NCBI GenBank assembly: GCA_002391675.1
Contig: DGFM01000017.1
Coordinates: 748-22,269, forward strand
Reading direction: 5' to 3'
From: Cloacimonetes bacterium UBA3900
GTDB taxonomy: Bacteria > Cloacimonadota > Cloacimonadia > Cloacimonadales > Cloacimonadaceae
DNA length: 21,522 nucleotides
Part shown: positions 1 through 7,634 of the stretch, in pieces
How positions within the stretch are numbered: position 1 is the first letter of the stretch
Layout of the letters: the number at the start of each line of letters is the position of its first letter
Made by a program: the position numbers and the translations under genes
Notes under the pieces: model-generated
Seen by the model: the letters and a program-made list of their open reading frames with translations, nothing else
Told to the model about the DNA's origin: nothing
Databases searched by the model: none

Positions 1-12
1 TGGGATCGACAA

Positions 13-39
13 GTAACCCACGGAAAACCCATGGGTTAC
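13..39. repeat. Inverted repeat, 8-bp perfect stem
   Basis: GTAACCCA at 13-20 is the exact reverse complement of TGGGTTAC at 32-39, leaving an 11-base loop. The loop-proximal bases also form a 12-base palindrome AACCCATGGGTT at 26-37, so two alternative foldings exist. It directly abuts the outer edge of the longer repeat that starts at 38. There is no T-run next to it, so it is not an ordinary intrinsic terminator. It may be part of the same repeat element. Confidence 0.6.
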
Positions 40-117
40 GCAAGCGAGAGCCAAGGATTTCCGAGGGAGGGGTAATGCCGGTCAAAAGTCAAATGTTGAG
101 CTGAGTGTCGGTTTTTG
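38..117 (+). repeat. Left copy of diverged intergenic inverted repeat
   Basis: Bases 38-117 match the reverse complement of 21442-21522. The first 55 positions align without gaps, with 43 identities. The next 17 have 11 identities, and after a one-base gap there are 8 of 8 (GGTTTTTG). This was aligned by eye. The best block is ACGCAAgCGAGAGCCAAGGA. The two copies face each other with the ACGCAA ends outward. This copy lies downstream of the last gene of the minus-strand array. I see no ORF in it, and I infer a dispersed non-coding element. Confidence 0.7.
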
Positions 118-133
118 GCAAAGAAATAAAGGG

Positions 134-190
134 CTACTAATTTAGTAGGTGTTCCGATGCTTTTGAAAGCAGTTTTGGTGAAAATCACCA
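134..190. repeat. Three short inverted repeats after the last stop codon
   Basis: Three small palindromes follow one another: CTACTAA-T-TTAGTAG at 134-148, TGCTTT-TG-AAAGCA at 158-171 and TGGTGA-AAA-TCACCA at 176-190. The last overlaps the stop codon of the outer-membrane protease gene (TGA at 187-185). In the minus-strand transcript none is followed by a U-tract, so they are not a textbook intrinsic terminator. They could still act as 3'-end stability hairpins or as parts of the neighbouring repeat element. Confidence 0.5.
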
Positions 191-2920
191 CCTGTGTTTC
201 ATCTTTATGTTGCCGAGGATAAAGTCTATGGATTCGTTGGAAATGACCAGCGAGGGAGTGACCTTCCCTTCCATATTATAGGCTACGCGCAGTCCCAGGT
301 CGAGGCTACCCATATAGCCCAGGGAGAATTCGCCAAGCAGCTCAATGCCTGTGGCCCAGCGGTCTAAGGTGGGCTGTTTGTCTCCGGTGATAGCACCGTC
401 GAAGAATAAGCCCAGGCAGATGTCATCCAGGAAGATATTGGGATTCCAGATGCCTTCTCTGACGCGGATAATGGGTGCATTAAGGGTGTTTTGGAAGGTT
501 GTGCCTTTGTTGTGTTCCCAGTTTTTGGAGTAGCCGCGGATATTGCCAAAGACTTTATCATCTCTGGCATCTGGATCAAAAGCCATCGCTACTTTTGAGT
601 TTATTTCCATCCTGGAAGTGAGCTTTTGTTTGATGGCCAGATTTGCCTGCCAGCCAAGGCGGTCTCTATCTGAGGGCCAATACTTCGTGGATTCATACAT
701 GAGGGCATTGACCACGGAGGCTTTGCCACTGCCCCAACCAAAAGAGGTGCCAAGGTAAGGATACCAGAGTTTGCGCTCGAAGCCATCGGAGGTGGTGAGA
801 CCAAGGCCCGTCCAGATATTCTTGATGCCGCGGTTCATGCGTGTGAGCAGCTGTATGCTTTGATCCGCCGAAACGCTGCCTTTGCCCAGGCTGGAATAGC
901 CGATGGTCTGACTGATAGGGCGGAAAAAATCATTTTGCAACTGTGCTTCAAAGCCAAACTTACCTTCCTGCAGGTCGTAGAGCAGGGTGGCTATCCAGAG
1001 CGGAAAATCGCCTAATATATCGTTGCCGGCGAGAACCACGCCGAGATATTGGAATTCGCCTTTTTCATCGGGCTCGATGATGGGAAATCTGAGCATCCTG
1101 GGCCAGAGCATATGGCCGATATTCGCTGCATAGCCGCCTCGAAAGACGGGATACTTATCCAGGATAAGAAGGTCTTTTCCCGCTTCCAGCTTTTGATATG
1201 CAGCTTTGCTTTCCTCGCGGGGCAGGCTGAATGCCACGCTGCTCAAGGGGTCTGAGTAGACGTCTACCCCATCGCCATTGAGCGCCAGGAAATAGTTTGA
1301 ACCATCGGGAGCGGCACAATAGCAGCCGATATAGTCAAAATCGCCTATCTTGCTCACACGGCCGGTGTTCAGATCGTAGGAATAGCAGCCCTTGTGTGTA
1401 TCATAGACGGATTCATAGATGATATGGGAGCCGGAAACCTGCACCACATCTTCAGCATAAGGTGTGCTAACCAATAGTTTTAAGGTATAGTCGCCGAGGC
1501 TGAGCTCGTAGATATCCGTGTTTTTCAAAAAGCCTTTGGCGCTCAGGATGAGCCTGCCTTCGAGGAAGTGCAGGCTGTTAACCAACAGCTCCATTCTAAA
1601 TAGGAGGGTCTTCTGTTTGGTGTTGATATCATAGCGGTAAATCAGGCTTTTATCGTGAAATTCGTTATCCTCGCTGAGATAGAGGGTATTGCCATCGGAT
1701 GATATGCAAAAGCTGCGGATGGGGGCGGTGATCAGCTTTTGGCTCTGGCCGCTATAGAGGTGCTTTTGCCAGATCTCAGTGAGCACACCCAGGCCGTTAT
1801 ATTCATTATTGCCAAAGCCTTTCCTCATTTCCTGGCGGGAATAATAGAGGTTGTGGCCCTGCAGCTTGAAACCGGCAGGGAAATCGGTGTCCTGGCTGAC
1901 GACAGTCTCCAGACGTGCGCCATAGCCGGGGTTGTGCATCCGCTTCAACGTAAAAGAGCCAAAGCTGCTGAAGGGGCCGGTCTTATCACTTCTGTAGGCA
2001 GTAAAATAGAGGGAATTATCGTGCCAGGTGAGATTTGATTTTTCCCAGCCATCGGTGGTGATGGGTTGTGTGGGCAGGGATACGGGCTTGCTGATCTCAT
2101 GCGCCTGCCAGTCATTCCAGAGTTCGATCAGGCTTTTGCCGAATGCCTCTTTGTAAGCCGCATTCAGAGAGAGGTTTGAGTAGATGGGGTTGAGATAGGA
2201 AAAGAGAGTGGAGCCGGTGTAATCGTATAAAATGGGGAATTTGTCTGCGCCATAGGTATCCGCCAAATACTTGTAGAAACTGCCGCCGAAGACGTAGTGA
2301 TTGGCCAGGGTGTAGTCGCTGCTGTTGTATCCCGCCTTAGTGATGGAGGGCAGCTTTCCTTCCTTGGCCAAAGAAGTGATGATGGCAGGATAGTAGCCAC
2401 CGTTCATCCTGCCGCTGTATTTATTCATGCCGGATTCGCCGTAGACGGTGATGGCTTCACTCATCCAATTGGGCTGATAAAGGTTGGGATAGAGCATATT
2501 GCCAAAGATGCTGCGCAGGATGGCCGGTTCACCGCTGGCTTTAGTGATCTGCGCCATATGTATATATTCATGTACGCCAACCAGCTGCCACCAGTCCTCG
2601 CCAACGGATAGCTCGCCTGCGCTGGGTGGATAGGCAAAGACGGCGATCTTGTTGCCCACGGGGTTGGTGTAGCCATTTACGATATTGCCCATATCCTCGA
2701 TCACAAATGGGATCTGCCCCAATTTATTGCCGGTGAGCTTTTCCACGTAGGGCCGGTGGTATTCCATGGTTTGGAGCAGGTTCAGGGCGGCTGTTTCCCA
2801 GCCCTTGCGGTAGAAAATCTTAAAGTAGGGATTGCTGATGCTTTCATAGTTTGCCCAAGCGGGCAGAAGCAGGGGCAGGACGAGGAAAATTAGGGCGAGA
2901 AAATGCTTTGCTCTATGCAT
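185..2920 (-). CDS. Secreted zinc metalloprotease-like protein with propeller and outer-membrane barrel
   Basis: The 911-aa product starts with a Sec signal peptide (hydrophobic residues about 7-22, cleavage near AWA-N). Residues about 25-275 look like a peptidase-MA (gluzincin) domain: HEYIH at 117-121 is the HExxH zinc motif, and WMSEA at 152-156 supplies a likely third ligand, E155. Residues about 285-570 are repeated beta strands with SDGNTLYLSED-type turns, suggesting a TolB/WD40-like propeller. From about 620 the pattern is alternating barrel strands, with FGNIRGY at 791-797 and LFFDGA at 838-843 as in Omp85/D15 barrels, and a terminal Trp. A strong AAGGAG lies 8 bases before the ATG, just after the mtaB stop. 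Activity is inferred; the substrate is unknown. The barrel assignment is weaker than the protease motif. Confidence 0.8.
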   Translation of the reverse strand: MHRAKHFLALIFLVLPLLLPAWANYESISNPYFKIFYRKGWETAALNLLQTMEYHRPYVEKLTGNKLGQIPFVIEDMGNIVNGYTNPVGNKIAVFAYPPSAGELSVGEDWWQLVGVHEYIHMAQITKASGEPAILRSIFGNMLYPNLYQPNWMSEAITVYGESGMNKYSGRMNGGYYPAIITSLAKEGKLPSITKAGYNSSDYTLANHYVFGGSFYKYLADTYGADKFPILYDYTGSTLFSYLNPIYSNLSLNAAYKEAFGKSLIELWNDWQAHEISKPVSLPTQPITTDGWEKSNLTWHDNSLYFTAYRSDKTGPFSSFGSFTLKRMHNPGYGARLETVVSQDTDFPAGFKLQGHNLYYSRQEMRKGFGNNEYNGLGVLTEIWQKHLYSGQSQKLITAPIRSFCISSDGNTLYLSEDNEFHDKSLIYRYDINTKQKTLLFRMELLVNSLHFLEGRLILSAKGFLKNTDIYELSLGDYTLKLLVSTPYAEDVVQVSGSHIIYESVYDTHKGCYSYDLNTGRVSKIGDFDYIGCYCAAPDGSNYFLALNGDGVDVYSDPLSSVAFSLPREESKAAYQKLEAGKDLLILDKYPVFRGGYAANIGHMLWPRMLRFPIIEPDEKGEFQYLGVVLAGNDILGDFPLWIATLLYDLQEGKFGFEAQLQNDFFRPISQTIGYSSLGKGSVSADQSIQLLTRMNRGIKNIWTGLGLTTSDGFERKLWYPYLGTSFGWGSGKASVVNALMYESTKYWPSDRDRLGWQANLAIKQKLTSRMEINSKVAMAFDPDARDDKVFGNIRGYSKNWEHNKGTTFQNTLNAPIIRVREGIWNPNIFLDDICLGLFFDGAITGDKQPTLDRWATGIELLGEFSLGYMGSLDLGLRVAYNMEGKVTPSLVISNESIDFILGNIKMKHRW

Positions 2921-2931
2921 AAAGTGCTCCT

Positions 2932-4218
2932 TTAATTAACATCACACAATATCTTGTCATTCCGGATGTTAGTTGGTGTCAAATCAAGCAGGGTTCCCAA
3001 AGGAAACTGCTCTGCAGTCATAGCTCTGATATAGTGATCGGATAGGATTTCGCTACCCTCTGCGCCGGAAACTTCCACCACGCCGCGCAGGGTGACCTGA
3101 TTGTCTAACAGCTTTTGGGTGTAGGCCTTGGTTTTGGCTTGCGAAAGTTGTAAGAGATTGGTAACACGTGCTTTCTTGATGCTCTTGGGTATTTGATCGG
3201 GAAGATCATAAGCCTTGGTGTGAGGCCGCTTGGAAAAGGGGAAAACGTGCAGGTAAGCCAGAGGCAGGGAATCTATGAGCGACCGGGTAGCCTGGAAGTC
3301 TTCTTCAGTCTCGCCCGGGAAACCAACGATCACGTCCAAGCCTATGGCGGCGTTCGGGATTTGAGCCACCACTTTGTGGATAAGTGAGGAAAAGTTAGCG
3401 GATAGATAAGGGCGTCCCATGGCCTTCAGGATAGCATCAGAGCCTGATTGCAGCGGAAAATGAAAGTGCGGCGCCACGACGCTGCTGTCTGCCAGCTCAT
3501 CTATCAGTTTATCCGTCACATAAAAAGGTTCCAGGGATGAGAGCCTTAAGATATTGAGTCCTTCAATCTGTTTCAGCCTGGCCACCAATTCGGCCAGCCC
3601 CTCTTCCCCATCGCGATAGAGTGCAAGGTTTACACCCACCAAAACTATCTCTTGATAGCCGTTTGCCACAAAGCATTTTGCTTGCTCGATCACATCCTGC
3701 ATTTTGGCGCTTCGGGAAGGGCCGCGGGCGTGCGAGATGGCGCAATAGGCACAAAAGAGGCCGCATCCATCCTGGATCTTCTGGAAGGCACGGCTGTTTT
3801 CGGGCATTTGCTCAACCGCATATTTCGGCGGGGGGAAGCTTTGGGCTTGGGATGCGGGTGCAAATTGATGCTCGAGTCCGGATAGATACTCTGGAATCTG
3901 GTACTTATGCTGGTTGTCAACGATGAGATCCACCTCGCCCAAGGCTCTGACTTCTTCAGGGTTAAGCTGGGCAAAACAGCCGGTGACCGCCACTTTGACA
4001 TCGGGGTTGGCTTCCTTTCTTTGGATGACTTTGCGGATGAGGTTGCGGCTTTTAAAATCCGTCCTGCCTGTCACAGTGCAAGTATTCACGATATAGACGT
4101 CTGCTTCCTGATCGAAGGGCACATAGCAATAGTCATCGCCAAAAGCAGCCGCAATGCAGGCGGATTCGAAGGTATTGGTTTTGCAACCCAGGGTGGCGAT
4201 GGCGATGCGCTTTTTCAT
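2932..4218 (-). CDS. mtaB: tRNA ct6A37 methylthiotransferase MtaB
   Basis: This is a radical-SAM methylthiotransferase that adds a methylthio group to t6A at position 37 of ANN-decoding tRNAs. The 428-aa product has the N-terminal MTTase-domain cysteines C12 (LGCKTN), C47 (NTCTVT) and C81 (GCFAQ), and the radical-SAM cluster CGLFCAYC at 152-159 (CxxxCxxC). A short TRAM-like segment ends the protein. I chose the ATG at 4218 because it overlaps the purN stop as ATGA and gives the canonical start MKKRIAIATLGCKTN; the open frame extends 28 codons further upstream but without homology. MtaB is favoured over MiaB and RimO by the LGCKTN start and overall length. Translation is probably coupled to purN. 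Confidence 0.92.
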   Translation of the reverse strand: MKKRIAIATLGCKTNTFESACIAAAFGDDYCYVPFDQEADVYIVNTCTVTGRTDFKSRNLIRKVIQRKEANPDVKVAVTGCFAQLNPEEVRALGEVDLIVDNQHKYQIPEYLSGLEHQFAPASQAQSFPPPKYAVEQMPENSRAFQKIQDGCGLFCAYCAISHARGPSRSAKMQDVIEQAKCFVANGYQEIVLVGVNLALYRDGEEGLAELVARLKQIEGLNILRLSSLEPFYVTDKLIDELADSSVVAPHFHFPLQSGSDAILKAMGRPYLSANFSSLIHKVVAQIPNAAIGLDVIVGFPGETEEDFQATRSLIDSLPLAYLHVFPFSKRPHTKAYDLPDQIPKSIKKARVTNLLQLSQAKTKAYTQKLLDNQVTLRGVVEVSGAEGSEILSDHYIRAMTAEQFPLGTLLDLTPTNIRNDKILCDVN

Positions 4219-4820
4219 TGTTTTGCTTTCAGATATTGCAGGATGGCTTCGGCGTAGATTTGGTGTTCGATCTTCAGCACTTTCCCGGCTATTTCTTCGC
4301 AACTCTTGCAGTCACTGATGTCCACTTTTCTTTGCAGTACAATGCGGCCGGCATCATAGACGGGGCTCACTTCATGCACGGTGGCGCCACTTTCCTTGTC
4401 GCCGGAGGCAAATACGGCTTCATGCACCCTCATGCCATACATCTTGGCTCCACCGTATTTGGGCAGTAAAGAGGGGTGGATATTAAGCACGGGCACTTGA
4501 ATACGCAAGAGAAAATCAGCCGAGAGCAGCTTGAGAAATCCGGCCAGGGCGATGAGTTCTATCCGTTGCTCTTTGACCAGCCTTATCACTTCAGCCTCAT
4601 AGGATTGCATATCTTTGGAAGGGACATAGACGAAGGGCAGTTTCAGCTCTTGGCAAAGCTCACGCACGGGTGTCTGCTCCCTGTCGCCGATCACCAAAGC
4701 TACGGTGGCGGGAAAGCCCAGGCTTTCAAAGTGCCGGTGTATGGCTCTGAGGTTTGAGCCACGTCCGCGCCCACCCGTAAGAACGGCTATTCTATGGGTT
4801 TTAGGTGCAGTTCCTTCCAT
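4215..4820 (-). CDS. purN: Phosphoribosylglycinamide formyltransferase (GART)
   Basis: PurN transfers the formyl group of 10-formyl-tetrahydrofolate to GAR in cytosolic purine synthesis. The 201-aa product has NIHPSLLPKYGG (N113 and H115 of the catalytic triad), MYG..VHEAV and D156 in VYDAGRIV. The KYGGxxMYG form resembles Bacteroidetes-type PurN. The phosphate-binding loop reads GGRGRGSN (16-23), two residues longer than the usual SGxGSN. The ATG at 4820 lies inside aspS (34-base overlap); no nearer ATG, GTG or TTG exists before the conserved IAVLTGG, so the start is well constrained. Only a weak ribosome site is seen, so expression likely depends on coupling to aspS. No other pur gene is nearby. 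Confidence 0.92.
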   Translation of the reverse strand: MEGTAPKTHRIAVLTGGRGRGSNLRAIHRHFESLGFPATVALVIGDREQTPVRELCQELKLPFVYVPSKDMQSYEAEVIRLVKEQRIELIALAGFLKLLSADFLLRIQVPVLNIHPSLLPKYGGAKMYGMRVHEAVFASGDKESGATVHEVSPVYDAGRIVLQRKVDISDCKSCEEIAGKVLKIEHQIYAEAILQYLKAKQ

Positions 4821-6568
4821 TGTGCTTCGGGCACCTCAGCCGGAGCTCCACTCATCAAATCTGCAGCCTTGAGAGTTTTTGGGAAAGCGATCACGTCGCG
4901 GATAGATTCCGCATTGCTGAGGATCATCACCAGCCTGTCCAAGCCCGGCGCGATGCCTCCGTGCGGTGGCGTTCCATAGCGCAGCGCTTCGAGGAAGAAG
5001 CCAAAGCGTTCCTTCAGCTCTTCATCGCTGAAGCCCAGGACCTTGAAGATCTTCTTTTGGATGTCATAACGGTGACATCTGATGCTGCCGGAGGAGAGTT
5101 CCATTCCGTTGCAAACCATGTCGTAAAGCTGGCCCTGGATGTCGCCTATTTTATCAGGGTCATCAAGCCATTCAATATGCTCCAGCTTGGGCAGGCTGAA
5201 CATATGGTGGGCAGGTTCCCACTTCTGCAGCTCTTCGTCATATTGGAAAAGCGGAAAGTCTGTGATCCAGGCCATGGCGTAGGTGTCTTTGGGAATGAGG
5301 TTTTGCAGCTCGGCACAGTGATTGCGCACGGCGGCCAAGACCTTGCAGCTCATATCGTAGCTGTCAGCTGCAAAGACGATGAGGTCGCCATCCTGGGCAT
5401 CCAGCCGTTTGAGCAGGGCTTTTGCTTCCGAGCTCTGGATAAACTTGGAGATACCCGCTTCCAGGTTGCCGCCCTGATACTTTGCATAGGCCAAACCTTT
5501 ACCACCCTGATGCTTGGCCAGGTCTACCAGGGAGTCTATTTGCTTGCGGCTGAAACTTGCTGCCTCGGGGATGGAAATAGCTTTGATCACGCCACCGGCT
5601 GCCAAAGCTGAAGAGAAGACGCCAAATTCGCTCTCGCCGAAAACGTCTGAGAGGTCTTTGAGCTCCATACCGAAGCGGAGGTCCGGCTTGTCACAGCCAA
5701 AGCGCTCCATGGCTTCCTGATAGCTGAGCCGGACGAAGGGAGTTTCGAGCTCGACATCCAATACTTCCTTGAAGATAGCCGCCATCAAGCCTTCCATGAG
5801 CTCAAATATCTCTTCTTGGGTAACGAAGCTCATCTCCAGGTCGAGCTGCGTAAATTCCGGTTGCCTGTCTGCCCTCAGGTCTTCATCTCTAAAGCATTTT
5901 GCGATCTGGTAATAGCGGTCCATGCCGGCAATCATCAGCAGTTGCTTGAATATCTGAGGAGATTGGGGCAGAGCGTAAAACTTGCCGGGATGCACTCGGC
6001 TGGGCACCAGATAGTCTCTGGCGCCCTCGGGAGTGCTTTTCATCAGAATAGGGGTCTCTATTTCGTAAAACTGATGTTGATTTAAATAGTTGCGGATAGC
6101 CTGCATCACCTTGTGACGGATGATCAGTATTTCCTGGAGCCTGGGTCGCCGGAGGTCCAGATAGCGGTAGGTGAGCCGCAGGTCTTCATCCGGCAGCGAT
6201 TGTTCATTGAGCTGTATGGGCAAAGCCTGGGAATCGGAGAGCAGGAATACCTCCTGCGCTTTCAATTCAATTTGCCCGGTTTTCATGCTTGGGTTCACGT
6301 TGCCCTCTCCACGCGGGCAGACGTCGCCCTTGAAGGCCACTACATATTCATTGCGCAGCTTTTCCGCTTTGGCAAAGGCTGTGGCGTTTTCGGGATGGAT
6401 CACGATCTGCAAGATGCCGGAGACGTCTCTGAGATCGATAAAGATCAAGCCGCCCAGGTCTCTGCGTCTGTGAACCCAACCCATCACGGTGACTTGCTTG
6501 CCTTCATCGGCGAGCCCAAGTTCAGTGCAACGGTGGCTGCGGGTGAGATTGCTAAAGCTATCCAACAT
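4787..6568 (-). CDS. aspS: Aspartyl-tRNA synthetase, bacterial type
   Basis: AspS charges tRNA-Asp with aspartate. The 593-aa product has the N-terminal OB anticodon-binding domain (WVHRRRDLGGLIFIDLRD near 31-48), class II motif 2 (FRDEDLRADRQPEFTQLDLE), the bacterial GAD insertion in the middle, and motif 3 (GIAPGLDRLVMIL). Length is typical for bacterial AspRS. An AGGA lies 8 bases before the ATG, 20 bases after the tandem TAA TAA stops of the preceding gene. At the two positions often used to tell tRNA-Asp-specific from tRNA-Asp/Asn-type enzymes I see Leu38 and Gly89, a mixed signature by my hand alignment, so specificity is left open. Confidence 0.97.
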   Translation of the reverse strand: MLDSFSNLTRSHRCTELGLADEGKQVTVMGWVHRRRDLGGLIFIDLRDVSGILQIVIHPENATAFAKAEKLRNEYVVAFKGDVCPRGEGNVNPSMKTGQIELKAQEVFLLSDSQALPIQLNEQSLPDEDLRLTYRYLDLRRPRLQEILIIRHKVMQAIRNYLNQHQFYEIETPILMKSTPEGARDYLVPSRVHPGKFYALPQSPQIFKQLLMIAGMDRYYQIAKCFRDEDLRADRQPEFTQLDLEMSFVTQEEIFELMEGLMAAIFKEVLDVELETPFVRLSYQEAMERFGCDKPDLRFGMELKDLSDVFGESEFGVFSSALAAGGVIKAISIPEAASFSRKQIDSLVDLAKHQGGKGLAYAKYQGGNLEAGISKFIQSSEAKALLKRLDAQDGDLIVFAADSYDMSCKVLAAVRNHCAELQNLIPKDTYAMAWITDFPLFQYDEELQKWEPAHHMFSLPKLEHIEWLDDPDKIGDIQGQLYDMVCNGMELSSGSIRCHRYDIQKKIFKVLGFSDEELKERFGFFLEALRYGTPPHGGIAPGLDRLVMILSNAESIRDVIAFPKTLKAADLMSGAPAEVPEAQWKELHLKPIE

Positions 6569-6588
6569 TGGTTTATCCTGTTTTGTTA

Positions 6589-7632
6589 TTAGTTTAGTTT
6601 GATGTGTTCGAAGAGGTCGTTGATCTTGACCGCATCATTGCCCAGGTAGCGGAGCATATGGCATTTGTCCAAGTATTCCTGGGGTATATAGATGTCTTCA
6701 TTTTCGGTCACACTTTTGTCCATCAGGTCAAAGGCTGCTTTGACGGGTGTGGGATACTGCACGTATTCGGCGTTGCGTTTGGCAACTTCCGGTCTGAGCA
6801 GGAAGTTTACGAATTCATAGGCCAGGTCTTTGCTTTGTGAAGAGTTGAGGATCACGATGTTATCCATCCAGAGGGTGGTGCCTTCCTGCGGGAAGATAAA
6901 GCCGAGGTCGGGATTTTGTTCCATCTGCTGCAGAGCGTCGCCATTGTAAGCTTGCGCCAGCCAGGTGGTTCCGTCTGCGACCTCATTTTTGTAGGAATCG
7001 CTGTCAAACTGGGTGATGTTTACGTCCCACTCTTCCAAGTATACTTTGGCAGCGGCCAAGGCTTCGTCGGAGGCGTTATTGACATCATAGCCGGCTGTTG
7101 CCAGAGCTGCCCCCACCACTTCACGAGCGTCGTCCAGCATGGTAACCTTGCGCTTGTCCTTGAAGAAAGGATCGCCCAGGATGGTCCAGCTCTTTTTGTC
7201 TATAATCTCTTGAGGCATATGCTTCTTGTTGTACATCAAGCCGGTGGCGCCCCAGAAGTAGGGAATGCTGTATTCGTTGCCAGGATCAAACTCTGCGGCT
7301 TTTTCCAGGAGCTGAGTGTCCAGATTGGCATAGTTTGTGAGCTTGGTTTTGTCCAACTTCTCGGCCAAGCCTTTTTCGATCAGGATGCTAACGTGATCGC
7401 CGGTGGGAAATACGAGGTCAAAGCTCTGACGGCTTCCCCTGATCTTGGTGATCATATTTTCATTGGAGTCGTAGGTGCTATACTTGATCTGACAGCCAAA
7501 TTCTTTTTCAAACTCGCTGATCAGTTCGGGGTCGATATAGTCGCTCCAATTGAAGACATATAAGACGGGCTTTTGAGAACACGCAAAGAGCACGAGACTC
7601 AAAAGTGCGATGGTAAGTATACGGTATTTCAT
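6589..7632 (-). CDS. potD: PotD-like polyamine ABC transporter substrate-binding lipoprotein
   Basis: The 347-aa product begins with a lipoprotein signal ending in LFAC (Cys18 lipidation site). It then reads VFNWSDYIDPELISEFEKEF and YSTYDSNE, the hallmark N-terminus of the PotD/PotF spermidine/putrescine-binding family, followed by FWGATGLMYNK and a C-terminal YPTPVKAA. It would deliver polyamines, or a related small cation, to an ABC permease. No potA, potB or potC lies in the window, so this is an orphan here. The AAGGAG ribosome site is formed by the last codons and TAA of the MFS gene, 2 bases upstream, implying coupling. The exact ligand is not readable from sequence. Confidence 0.88.
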   Translation of the reverse strand: MKYRILTIALLSLVLFACSQKPVLYVFNWSDYIDPELISEFEKEFGCQIKYSTYDSNENMITKIRGSRQSFDLVFPTGDHVSILIEKGLAEKLDKTKLTNYANLDTQLLEKAAEFDPGNEYSIPYFWGATGLMYNKKHMPQEIIDKKSWTILGDPFFKDKRKVTMLDDAREVVGAALATAGYDVNNASDEALAAAKVYLEEWDVNITQFDSDSYKNEVADGTTWLAQAYNGDALQQMEQNPDLGFIFPQEGTTLWMDNIVILNSSQSKDLAYEFVNFLLRPEVAKRNAEYVQYPTPVKAAFDLMDKSVTENEDIYIPQEYLDKCHMLRYLGNDAVKINDLFEHIKLN

Positions 7633-7634
7633 GG

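Noticed and set aside
176..190. Intrinsic terminator for the outer-membrane protease gene
   Set aside because: The 6-bp stem exists but is followed by AAAC on the transcript strand, not a U-tract.
4219..4302. 28-residue N-terminal extension of MtaB
   Set aside because: It lies inside the purN end and lacks homology; the ATGA-coupled ATG at 4218 gives the canonical N-terminus.
4805..5611. 268-codon plus-strand open frame opposite aspS
   Set aside because: Fully antisense to conserved aspS motif regions, with no family resemblance.
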